A stretch of 11,831 nucleotides of DNA, taken from Atopobium sp034113385 (GTDB lineage: Bacteria; Actinomycetota; Coriobacteriia; Coriobacteriales; Atopobiaceae). Location: the NCBI RefSeq assembly GCF_034113385.1, contig NZ_JAXEXL010000028.1:1-11831 (forward strand). The letters run 5' to 3'. Both the position numbers and the translations under genes were made by a program. Under the pieces are notes generated by a model that did not search any database, had not been told where the DNA came from, and was given only the letters and a program-made list of their open reading frames with translations. Below are positions 5,292 through 11,831 of this stretch, piece by piece (the first letter of the stretch is position 1; each line of letters opens with the position of its first letter).

Positions 5292-5888
5292 TTGCACCTT
5301 TTTGAGATACTACTTTTGGGTGCAGCACTTTCTGCTGACGCCTTTGCTGTTACCCTGTCTGATACGTTTGCCTACCAGAGTGAATCCCGAGCAAAAATGT
5401 TGTTGCTGCCTGTGGCTTTTGGTATCTTCCAAGCATTCATGCCTTTGTTAGGTTACTTTTTAAGTGGCGCATTTGCGCAGCTTATTACTATGTATGCCGG
5501 TATTGTTACCTTTATTATGCTGGGCATCATTGGGGCCAATATGGTGCGTGAGGGCGCTGTGGCTTTGCGCAGTGGTAAAGATGTCAACGAAGAGATTACT
5601 GAGTGCGCAACAACAGACGCGCATAACCCCAGCTGCAAATTAACCTTCAAGGTTATTGCACTCCAAGCAATTGCTACGGCGCTTGATGCGTTTGCTGTTG
5701 GTATTAGCTTGCGGGCACAGTCGGTAAACATTGTAACTACTGTAGCTCTTATTGGATGCACGACCCTTATGTTGTCAATGGGTGCGCTTGTTATTGGGCG
5801 TAGGTTTGGCAAGCTTTTAGGCGATAAAGCAGAGATTGTTGGCGGCGTAGTGCTTTTGTGTATTGGCATCAAAGCGTTGCTGCTTTAG
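5292..5888 (+). CDS. mntP: Manganese efflux pump MntP
   Basis: A 198-residue polytopic membrane protein of the MntP (DUF204/YebN) family, which exports Mn(II) and protects against manganese excess. The two half-repeat signatures are visible: LSADAFAV around Asp17 and ALDAFAVGIS around Asp133, the acidic residues expected in the transport path. About six membrane segments are present (roughly 5-25, 37-57, 66-86, 122-140, 148-166, 176-196). A hydrophilic loop at 94-117 contains Cys106, His112 and Cys116, which might touch metal. TTG 5292 is chosen because AAAGGAG (5280-5286) stands 5 bases before it and the resulting length suits the family; the earlier in-frame ATG-less extension to 5244 has no ribosome site. 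It is monocistronic, divergent from the tail protein and convergent with the MATE gene. Confidence 0.9.
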   Translation: MHLFEILLLGAALSADAFAVTLSDTFAYQSESRAKMLLLPVAFGIFQAFMPLLGYFLSGAFAQLITMYAGIVTFIMLGIIGANMVREGAVALRSGKDVNEEITECATTDAHNPSCKLTFKVIALQAIATALDAFAVGISLRAQSVNIVTTVALIGCTTLMLSMGALVIGRRFGKLLGDKAEIVGGVVLLCIGIKALLL

Positions 5889-5918
5889 CGCGCTAGTAAA
5901 CTTTAGCTCCTTTGAGCA

Positions 5919-5954
5919 TGTAAATAAGATTTGTAAATAAGTCATGTAAGTAAG
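5919..5954. repeat. Three iteron-like direct repeats with 13-bp period
   Basis: TGTAAATAAG (5919-5928), TGTAAATAAG (5932-5941) and TGTAAGTAAG (5945-5954) recur at exactly 13-base steps; a partial fourth TGTAA begins at 5957. The complement, TTATTTACA, is one mismatch from the DnaA-box consensus TTATNCACA in two copies. They lie 30 bases after mntP. Confidence 0.75.
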
Positions 5955-5990
5955 CGTGTAATTTGGATGCGTGATAGTTTGTGCCGTGTT

Positions 5991-6028
5991 GCGTCGTGCC
6001 ATTATTAATATTAATAATGGCACGACGC
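5991..6028. repeat. Perfect 38-bp palindrome in the mntP/MATE convergent spacer
   Basis: The left half GCGTCGTGCCATTATTAAT (5991-6009) is followed directly by its exact reverse complement (6010-6028) with no spacer. The arms are GC-rich outside and AT-rich in the centre. As RNA it would form a long stem on either strand, so it could end transcription from both converging genes, but no T-run follows on either side. Confidence 0.95.
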
Positions 6029-6032
6029 TCTG

Positions 6033-6126
6033 GTAACTACAAAGGCTATCTAGTAGTTATGCGGTATGTAACAACAGGTATGTATGTGCGAGGAGCGCCA
6101 CTGCGCACAAAGAAACGCCATACCGC
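6033..6126. repeat. Nested inverted repeats downstream of the MATE gene
   Basis: TAACTAC (6034-6040) pairs with GTAGTTA (6053-6059), extended by a wobble pair outside. Directly adjacent, GCGGTATG (6061-6068) pairs with CATACCGC (6119-6126), enclosing TGTGCG (6085-6090) paired with CGCACA (6104-6109). Together with the palindrome this makes about 136 bases of contiguous foldable sequence. Confidence 0.7.
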
Positions 6127-6143
6127 GCACGAGAGAAGCGCCC

Positions 6144-7553
6144 TCACGCAACAGCGGCAGAAGTACGTGCCTCTTCTTTATGGCGTGCAGCTTTAAGCCA
6201 GCGACCCGTTCGATAGTACACAATATAAATGACAGTGGTTAACGTCCAGGTAAGGGGATAGCTCATCAAAATGGTTTCCATGCTATGGAATAGGGGAACC
6301 AGTATGAGCAGCCAAGCAATGCGCAACAAACAGGTGCCAAAGAGGGTAATAAGCATAGGACGCACACTCTCACCGGCGCCGCGGATAATGCCAGAAATGT
6401 TGGCAGAAATGGCGTACATCACATAAAACGGTGCAATATAGCGAACCATCAAGGCGGACCATTCTGCTACGGTTGCATCTGGTAAAAAGAACATGCTCAC
6501 AGGTTTAACAAACACAAATAACAGAACAGACAAAACTCCTACCAGCGCTAATGACATAATCGTAGACACTTTAAGACTGGAATGCATGCGATCATATTTG
6601 CGCGCACCAAAGTTTTGTGCAGCAAAGGTGGTTACGGCAACGCCAAGGGAGTCGGCGCTTTGCCACACAATGCCATCAATGCGACCAGATAAGCCCCAGC
6701 CTGTGACGGCATCCATGCCAAAGGAGTTTACGGCAGTTTGCGCAATGATATTAGAGATGGAATAGGCGGCAGATTGTACGCCCAAAGGCATGCCCGTGAG
6801 CAACATAATGCGGGCAATCTTGCGATCAATGCGAATACGAACAATATCTACACGCCAAGGGCCATGGGCATGAGACAGCTTGTACAGGACCATGCCCGCA
6901 GCCAAAACATAGGCAAGCGCGGTTGCAATACCAGCTCCTAGGGCATCTAACCTCATGCCTGCAACAAAAACTAAATCTAACAACAAATTGAATACCAGCG
7001 CAATTCCCACAATCACAGAAGGTGTGCGAGAATCACCAATGGCTCGCATAAGGCCAGATCCCATATTGTAAATGAGCGAGAAAACCAACGAGCCAAAATA
7101 CCAGTGTCCGTATGTCAGTGCGTCTGGCATGAGGTGCTCCGGGGTGCCCATAATACGCAGCACAGGGCCAACGGACAACACGCCTACTATCGAGAAAACC
7201 ACGCCGCCTACAAGCGCAATTCCCATGGCAGTATGGACAGAGGTTGAAAGCCGCTCGTTGTCATGTGCACCAAAATACTGACCAACAATAACTGCGCAAC
7301 CAGCACCAACGCCCACAGCAAAGCCAACAGCTAAATCTGTAAGCGCCTGAGTAACCTGAATGCCACCAACAGCAGCTTTACCAGCAAACTGACCCACAAT
7401 CCAAGTGTTCATGAGGGTATAGAGCTGCTGCATAAAGGCACTTAAAAAGATAGGAATATATAGTTGTAGGAGCTGCTTCCAGATAACGCCTGACGTGACG
7501 TCGAGCGTTTCTGATTGTGCTTCTTTGGCACTCTTCTCGATAGCTTCAGTCAT
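6144..7553 (-). CDS. MATE-family multidrug/Na+ (or H+) antiporter
   Basis: A 469-residue, about twelve-helix membrane exporter made of two related MatE halves. Half one begins with LQLYIPIFLSAFMQQLYTLM and has the typical VGQFAGKAAVGGI and GRAIGD-like MRAIGDSRTP segments. Half two has LTGMPLGVQSAAYSISN, AAQNFGARKYDRM and IIRGAGESVRPML, the MATE signature blocks. Family members expel cationic drugs or metabolites in exchange for Na+ or H+; the substrate cannot be read from sequence. The ATG at 7553 lacks a clear ribosome site. It lies 47 bases after the glutamine synthetase stop with no terminator between, so it is probably expressed by read-through from that gene. A 10-base duplication puts a second ATG 10 bases upstream, out of frame, opening a five-codon ORF that overlaps the start. 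Length is normal for the family. Confidence 0.9.
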   Translation of the reverse strand: MTEAIEKSAKEAQSETLDVTSGVIWKQLLQLYIPIFLSAFMQQLYTLMNTWIVGQFAGKAAVGGIQVTQALTDLAVGFAVGVGAGCAVIVGQYFGAHDNERLSTSVHTAMGIALVGGVVFSIVGVLSVGPVLRIMGTPEHLMPDALTYGHWYFGSLVFSLIYNMGSGLMRAIGDSRTPSVIVGIALVFNLLLDLVFVAGMRLDALGAGIATALAYVLAAGMVLYKLSHAHGPWRVDIVRIRIDRKIARIMLLTGMPLGVQSAAYSISNIIAQTAVNSFGMDAVTGWGLSGRIDGIVWQSADSLGVAVTTFAAQNFGARKYDRMHSSLKVSTIMSLALVGVLSVLLFVFVKPVSMFFLPDATVAEWSALMVRYIAPFYVMYAISANISGIIRGAGESVRPMLITLFGTCLLRIAWLLILVPLFHSMETILMSYPLTWTLTTVIYIVYYRTGRWLKAARHKEEARTSAAVA

Positions 7554-7599
7554 ATTCAGTCATAGGTAGTACGTACTTGCGGTCTTAGATGTCTTAGAT
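7544..7599 (-). repeat. Short tandem duplications in the glnA-MATE spacer and MATE start
   Basis: GTCTTAGAT occurs twice in tandem (7582-7590 and 7591-7599). On the minus strand TATGACTGAA also occurs twice in tandem over the MATE start codon (about 7545-7564). Between them AGTACGTACT (7568-7577) is a 10-bp palindrome. Confidence 0.75.
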
Positions 7600-7600
7600 A

Positions 7601-9691
7601 CTAGATATAAAAGAGCATCTTGTTGTAAGAAGGGACGGGCCAGAAGTCATGACTGCAGAGTTGCTCCATGGTGTCCACTATCTCACGCAGATGGCTCATA
7701 GCAGGTAAAACGTTGTCACGGTAGGCATTGTCTTGCTCAGCTACCTCAGAAATGGCACCGGCTTGAGCATTAAGCTTCTCGAGCTTATTTACGGCATCGT
7801 ACATAAGATCAATGCCATCAGTGAGACGCACAATCATGTCCTTCTCGGCGCGCGCCTTAAGGCCTAGATCAACTTTGGTGGCTACGCCAGCGGCAATATC
7901 ACCGGAATAGTCGATAAGAGCGGGAAGGTACATATGGCGCACCATGTAAATCATGGTATTAGCCTCGATGTTAATAAGCTTGGCATATTGCTCGGCATAA
8001 GAAATATAGCGTGCGCGCAGCTCCGACTCATTAAGGACGCCATATTTGGCAAAGAAATCAATATTGTTTTGTTGTATTAAGCAAGGTAAGGCATCGGGTG
8101 TGGTGGGGTAATTGGGCAACCCGCGACGCTGGGCCTCCATGGGCCATTCGTCGGAATAGCCGTTACCGTCAAAAATAACGCGCTGATGCTCAGTGAGGCT
8201 TTGTTTAATCCAAGCCATAACCTCATGCACAAAGGTTTCGCAGCTAGCATTTGCTAAATCGGTTGCAAACTTATCAAGCTGTTCTGCCACAGCAGTGTTG
8301 AGCACCGTGTTAGAGTCAGACAGATTTTGCTGACTGCCGCACATGCGGAATTCAAACTTATTGCCAGTAAAGGCAAAGGCACTGGTACGATTGCGATCTG
8401 TGGTGTCTTGGGTAATGTCTGCCAGCTGAGGAACGCCTAAATCCATCTTGGTGCGGTTGGCGGAACTTAAGCTCTGACCGTTAATGATGCCAGTAACAAT
8501 GCCAGACAAATCATCCCCCAAGAAAATGGAAATGATAGCGGGAGGAGCCTCGTTGGCGCCCAGACGATGATCATTACCAGCGGAGGCAACGCTCGCACGC
8601 AAGAGGTCTGCATGCTCATCTACGGCAGCAATAACGCAGGTGAGAAATACGAGGAATTGCAAGTTTTCTTCGGGGTTCTCGGAAGGGTCAAGCAGGTTTT
8701 TGCCGTCTGCCGCTATAGACCAGTTGTCATGCTTGCCAGAGCCGTTTACGTATTCAAAAGGACGTTCATGCTGCAGGCAAACCAGATTATGATGGGATGC
8801 AAGTAGGCGCATCTTTTCCATAGTAAGCAGGTTGTTATCAATGGCAACGGAGCTCTCTTCAAAAATTGGCGCAAGCTCATGCTGGCAGGGAGCAACCTCG
8901 TTATGTTTGGTCTTTGCGGGGATGGCAAGCTTCCACAGCTCATCATCAAGCTCTTTCATAAATTCGTTTACTGTGGGGCGAATGGCACCAAAATAATGCT
9001 CTTCTAGCTCCTGACCTTTAACGGGAGCGCAGCCAAAGAGTGTACGACCAGTCATAATCAAATCAGGACGCGCCGCAAAGTCTTCTTCACGAATGAGGAA
9101 ATACTCCTGTTCGGGTCCAACGGTAGTAGATACGCGTACGGGGTTTTTGCCAAATAGCTTAAGTGCACGTTTAGCCTGCCTGTCTAAGGCAACCATAGAG
9201 CGCAAGAGCGGGGTTTTTTTGTCCAGCGCCTCACCTGTGTAAGAGATAAAAGCGGTGGGAATGCACAAAACCTCATCTTTAATAAAGACAGGGCTACCAG
9301 GATCCCAAGCGGTGTAACCACGCGCTTCAAAGGTGGCGCGCAAGCCACCAGAGGGAAAACTGGATGCGTCAGGCTCACCTTGAATGAGTTCTTTTCCCGA
9401 GAAGGTCATGAGAGTTGTGCCATCACGCTTAGGCGTAAGAAAGCTGTCGTGTTTCTCGGAAGTAATGCCAGTAAGTGGTTGAAACCAATGCGTGTAATGC
9501 GTGGCGCCCTTCTCGAGCGCCCACTCCTTCATAGCGTGTGCTACTTCATTTGCAATATCAAGGTCAAGGGCGCGGCCTTCATGGATAACCTTAGAAAGCT
9601 CTTTGTATGTGGGCTTTGGAAGACGTTCCTGCATTACAACATCGCTAAATACGAGGCTACCAAACTCCTCCGAAACCCTGTTTTTGAGCAT
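7601..9691 (-). CDS. glnN: Type III glutamine synthetase (GSIII/GlnN)
   Basis: A 696-residue cytoplasmic enzyme that makes glutamine from glutamate, ammonia and ATP. Length far exceeds type I (about 450) and fits GSIII. The N-terminal block EEFGSLVFSDVVMQERLPK is the GSIII-specific region. Further GSIII and active-site blocks follow in order: HYTHWFQPLTG (65-75), GPEQEYFL with metal-ligand glutamates (192-199), NEVAPCQHELAPIFE (264-278), NGSGKHDNWS (316-325), GNDHRLGANEAPPA (372-385) and DRNRTSAFAFTGNKFEFR (432-449). Nothing essential appears missing. ATG 9691 is preferred: GTG 9703 in frame would add four residues but has its purine-rich site only 3 bases away. No other nitrogen gene is adjacent. 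Downstream the MATE exporter follows in the same direction after 47 bases. This is probably the cell's main ammonia-assimilation enzyme if no type I enzyme exists elsewhere. Confidence 0.95.
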   Translation of the reverse strand: MLKNRVSEEFGSLVFSDVVMQERLPKPTYKELSKVIHEGRALDLDIANEVAHAMKEWALEKGATHYTHWFQPLTGITSEKHDSFLTPKRDGTTLMTFSGKELIQGEPDASSFPSGGLRATFEARGYTAWDPGSPVFIKDEVLCIPTAFISYTGEALDKKTPLLRSMVALDRQAKRALKLFGKNPVRVSTTVGPEQEYFLIREEDFAARPDLIMTGRTLFGCAPVKGQELEEHYFGAIRPTVNEFMKELDDELWKLAIPAKTKHNEVAPCQHELAPIFEESSVAIDNNLLTMEKMRLLASHHNLVCLQHERPFEYVNGSGKHDNWSIAADGKNLLDPSENPEENLQFLVFLTCVIAAVDEHADLLRASVASAGNDHRLGANEAPPAIISIFLGDDLSGIVTGIINGQSLSSANRTKMDLGVPQLADITQDTTDRNRTSAFAFTGNKFEFRMCGSQQNLSDSNTVLNTAVAEQLDKFATDLANASCETFVHEVMAWIKQSLTEHQRVIFDGNGYSDEWPMEAQRRGLPNYPTTPDALPCLIQQNNIDFFAKYGVLNESELRARYISYAEQYAKLINIEANTMIYMVRHMYLPALIDYSGDIAAGVATKVDLGLKARAEKDMIVRLTDGIDLMYDAVNKLEKLNAQAGAISEVAEQDNAYRDNVLPAMSHLREIVDTMEQLCSHDFWPVPSYNKMLFYI

Positions 9692-9752
9692 GTGAAAACC
9701 CACTTTCCCTTACAAAAGCTTGTGTATGTACCTCGCGGCGTAGTATCACAAA

Positions 9753-9804
9753 AATTGTCGCACGTTTGCATCAACAATTATGTGTGGCTGCTGTATTTCT
9801 ACAG
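9753..9804. promoter_or_regulatory. Inverted repeats upstream of the glutamine synthetase gene
   Basis: AATTGT (9753-9758) and ACAATT (9774-9779) are inverted arms 15 bases apart, 62 bases before the start codon. CTGTA-TTTC-TACAG (9791-9804) is a second small hairpin. Either could be an operator. No convincing minus-strand -35/-10 pair was found; GATACT preceded by TGT (minus strand, near 9740-9748) is the best extended -10 guess. Confidence 0.3.
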
Positions 9805-9878
9805 TATCCAAGTAATGTTTCTAGACTATAACCATAAGAAAAAATATGCAGCTTCTATACAAGATTTTTCTTGCTCGT

Positions 9879-9907
9879 TTGACAGCAGGGGGCGCGAGGA
9901 TGATAAT
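9879..9907 (+). promoter_or_regulatory. Strong promoter of the tRNA-Ala gene
   Basis: A perfect -35 TTGACA (9879-9884) is followed after exactly 17 GC-rich bases by GATAAT (9902-9907), one change from the -10 consensus. Transcription would start near 9914, about 45 bases before the mature tRNA. Confidence 0.8.
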
Positions 9908-9958
9908 TGCACTCACGTTTACAAGTCTTTGCCTACTGCAAAGCTTTTTCACCGTAAT

Positions 9959-10034
9959 GGGGATGTAGCTCAGTTGGGAGAGCGCGGCGTTCGCAACGCC
10001 GAGGCCGAGGGTTCGATCCCCTTCATCTCCACCA
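9959..10034 (+). tRNA. tRNA-Ala, anticodon CGC
   Basis: A complete 76-base cloverleaf with encoded CCA. The acceptor stem GGGGATG pairs with CATCTCC and includes the G3-U70 wobble pair that identifies alanine tRNAs. The anticodon stem CGGCG/CGCCG carries loop TTCGCAA, anticodon CGC, reading the codon GCG. The T arm has GAGGG-TTCGATC-CCCTT. The discriminator is A (10031), with CCA at 10032-10034. A T-rich run follows at 10035-10047. Confidence 0.97.
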
Positions 10035-10061
10035 TTTTTCTTTTTTTAGCGTACATACAAA

Positions 10062-10089
10062 AGAGGGTCGTCTTTTCAGACGACCCTCT
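10062..10089. terminator. Strong bidirectional terminator between tRNA-Ala and the surface protein gene
   Basis: GAGGGTCGTC (10063-10072) pairs perfectly with GACGACCCTC (10079-10088), extended by an A-T pair outside and one inside, with a 4-base loop. On the minus strand the stem is followed at once by a short T-run, so it should end the surface protein transcript. On the plus strand a T-run comes about 8 bases later (10098-10103), serving the tRNA transcript less ideally. Confidence 0.85.
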
Positions 10090-10139
10090 CGTTGTGTCTT
10101 TTTCGTTGTGCTTCAGTGCAGCATGAAGCGCAGGTTACG

Positions 10140-11762
10140 TTAGTTCACGCGGCGGCGAAGAGCAATTCCCGTAAGGAGGATGCCAGCAACCAGTCCTGAT
10201 GCAAGAGTAAGCTGTGATGAGGTGGAGTCTCCCGTTTTAGGAAGAGCACCGGTGGGCTTTACCTTGGTGGTAGAAGTGGGTTGCTTTGGTGTATCATTTT
10301 GAGGAGCTACGGGGACCTTCTCGTAAATGGCATAAACGGTCATGTCGCCAGTAACCACGGTCGAGCCATCAAAGCTGTCGCCCGTGCCGTCTTGTTTAGT
10401 GTTCCAAGCCTTAAAGGTATAACCATCCTTGGTGGGATTTGCTGGCATGGATTCAGCAGTAAGAGAATCGCTGTCAATAGTGTCGTCTTGCTCAACCTGA
10501 GCTGAGGCATAGTTCTTGCCATCGCTCACAAAGGTTACGGTGTTCACGGCAGGAGCATCCACCCTAAAGGTATACGTCATGAGATTTGGTTTATCAGCTG
10601 GGGTGGTCACGTCGCGTCCTGCATCATTTTGCTTGGCAGCAAATACCAGAGGAAGACGTGCATACCAATGCAAATCGTCATTCTGAACAGAGGCGTAATC
10701 TTTGTTGATAATAGCGTCATTGCTGGATGAGCTTACATACTCATGCGCGCCGTAGGCATGGGCAACTACGGTGCTATCTTGGTCGCGCGCTACCGTACTG
10801 GTTACCCTCAGGTCATTAACACTGAGAGTTACAGTTTTTAGATTTTGGATGCGTGCATAGAGGTTTTTGAGGGGTTCTACGCCATCAGTTCCATGAGGCT
10901 GAAGACGCGCCTTCACAATGAGTCGCCTGTCATTGTTTTCTTGCGTGGCGGTAAGTTCTACATCATCAATGCCCTTGATTGTGTACGTAGTTGATTTAGT
11001 AACTTCAAGACCCTTAGGCAAATCAAATACAAATACGAGTTCACCATCTGAGCGAGCAACACCATTTTCAGGCAAGTTGTTAAGCATGGTGTAATAGGCT
11101 GGGAACTCTGAGTTGATAATTGCTAGAAGCTGGGTATTGCGCATTTTCTTGAACATGTCCATATCGATTGTAAGGTCAAGGTCTACAAGATCGTTTACCT
11201 TGTGCTTTACAACGTCAGTGCTCGACTCTCCATGTTCTTGGATGTCACCGCGAATATTGTAATCCGTTTTAGGGTCAGTGGTCAGGACATCAGTCTTGTA
11301 ATTAAAACCATAGGGGTTCCACTGTTTACCGCCCTGCCAATGGTTTAGTGCTGGGTCAGAAGGCTCTTTATGAGGAAGGTCAAGCGAGTATCCGCCCATA
11401 AAATTTGTTACAAAATCCGTAATATTTGCATCTGCCTTGTCACCAGCAGCAATGCCCAAATCAGGGTATCCGGGGGTATAGAACTCATGTTTTAGGTCGT
11501 CTGACCATGCAAGCCTGCTTGTTTTAAAGTAGTCAACAAGGGGAGTGGGAACATAGCGGTGCATACCTGATGCATCGGTATACCAGGTAAGGTCTGCCCA
11601 GTAATTTTCTGCAACCATAGCCTTGTACTTATCGGAAGGCTGTGTGGTGTCAGCGTGGGCAGGCGTTGCTATGATGGATGAGAGCGAGAGCGTGAGTGCT
11701 GCTGCTGCGCCCATGCCTACAAGTGCGCCAAGCCTCCTCCCACAGAGTGGACGTTTTTTCAT
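10140..11762 (-). CDS. LPXTG-anchored surface protein with InlB-type B-repeat
   Basis: A 540-residue secreted wall protein. A basic start (MKKRPLCGRR), a long hydrophobic core and TPAHA at 33-37 form a signal peptide with likely cleavage after Ala37. Residues about 40-405 form a domain I do not recognise, rich in Asp and aromatic residues. Residues about 407-483 are one Listeria-Bacteroides (InlB B-repeat/Flg_new) domain, with NPTKDGYTFKAWNTKQDGTG and a closing VYAIYEKV. A Pro/Thr-rich linker follows, then LPKTG (507-511), a hydrophobic segment and the tail RRRVN, the sortase sorting signal. The protein would be covalently fixed to peptidoglycan, probably as an adhesin; ligand unknown. AAAGGA (complement of 11771-11776) lies 8 bases before ATG 11762. 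It stands alone, ending at the shared terminator. Confidence 0.92.
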   Translation of the reverse strand: MKKRPLCGRRLGALVGMGAAAALTLSLSSIIATPAHADTTQPSDKYKAMVAENYWADLTWYTDASGMHRYVPTPLVDYFKTSRLAWSDDLKHEFYTPGYPDLGIAAGDKADANITDFVTNFMGGYSLDLPHKEPSDPALNHWQGGKQWNPYGFNYKTDVLTTDPKTDYNIRGDIQEHGESSTDVVKHKVNDLVDLDLTIDMDMFKKMRNTQLLAIINSEFPAYYTMLNNLPENGVARSDGELVFVFDLPKGLEVTKSTTYTIKGIDDVELTATQENNDRRLIVKARLQPHGTDGVEPLKNLYARIQNLKTVTLSVNDLRVTSTVARDQDSTVVAHAYGAHEYVSSSSNDAIINKDYASVQNDDLHWYARLPLVFAAKQNDAGRDVTTPADKPNLMTYTFRVDAPAVNTVTFVSDGKNYASAQVEQDDTIDSDSLTAESMPANPTKDGYTFKAWNTKQDGTGDSFDGSTVVTGDMTVYAIYEKVPVAPQNDTPKQPTSTTKVKPTGALPKTGDSTSSQLTLASGLVAGILLTGIALRRRVN

Positions 11763-11823
11763 GAGGCATATCCTTTCTTAATTTGCGTGCGTGACTTGTA
11801 ACTACATGGTATTCCTTATCACT

Positions 11824-11829
11824 ATTATA
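11824..11829 (-). promoter_or_regulatory. Likely -10 element of the surface protein gene
   Basis: The minus strand reads a perfect TATAAT (complement of 11824-11829) about 62 bases before the start codon. The matching -35 would fall beyond the window edge, so the promoter cannot be completed here. Confidence 0.45.
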
Positions 11830-11831
11830 TA

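Noticed and set aside
5889..6143. Mobile-element insertion at the mntP/MATE junction
   Set aside because: No transposase, no target-site duplication and no terminal inverted repeats enclosing a larger segment were seen; kept only as one possibility in the findings.
9959..10034. tRNA-associated integration site for a genomic island
   Set aside because: No integrase and no repeated copy of the tRNA 3' end occurs in the window.
9380..10126. Long plus-strand frame of 248 codons running through the 3'-coding strand of the glutamine synthetase gene, its upstream region and the tRNA
   Set aside because: It is antisense to a clear enzyme gene, spans a perfect tRNA and its promoter, and its product resembles no protein; it is a shadow frame.

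Overview
The window reads as a chromosomal segment of a moderately low-GC actinobacterium, most likely a coriobacterium of the Atopobium/Lancefieldella/Olsenella group. Support for this comes from a MurT/GatD-type amidotransferase tail, a type III glutamine synthetase, an LPXTG surface protein with an InlB-type B-repeat, and many convergent single-gene units. The taxonomic call is inference from gene content, not a database match. No phage, insertion sequence or CRISPR array is visible.

Left part (1-3180, all +): the end of gatD (peptidoglycan amidation) is followed by a promoter, a TPP riboswitch and a tightly overlapping three-gene ABC importer (permease, lipoprotein of the NMT1/THI5 family, ATPase) matching ThiXYZ. 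This importer takes up a thiamine pyrimidine precursor. The system should be switched off when thiamine pyrophosphate is plentiful.

Middle part (3190-5888): two tandem, diverged copies of an unrecognised small membrane protein lie on the minus strand, with near-identical flanks. They are followed by a minus-strand two-helix membrane protein with a long Ser/Thr/Asn/Asp-rich tail. Divergent from that is mntP, a manganese exporter, whose -35 region carries an inverted repeat that looks like an operator.

Convergent junction (5889-6143): this 255-base spacer between mntP and a MATE exporter is unusually structured. It holds three 13-bp-spaced direct repeats, a perfect 38-bp palindrome and two further nested inverted repeats. 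It is the part of the window least explained by ordinary annotation.

Right part (6144-11831): a MATE-family exporter lies just downstream of, and co-directional with, the type III glutamine synthetase (minus). A tRNA-Ala(CGC) with its own strong promoter lies divergent from the synthetase. A strong bidirectional terminator separates the tRNA from a sortase-anchored surface protein (minus) whose -10 element sits at the window edge.

Most genes are ordinary. The second-look items are the structured mntP/MATE junction, the duplicated small membrane proteins with a shifted C-terminus, and several uncharacterised inverted repeats at gene ends and promoters.
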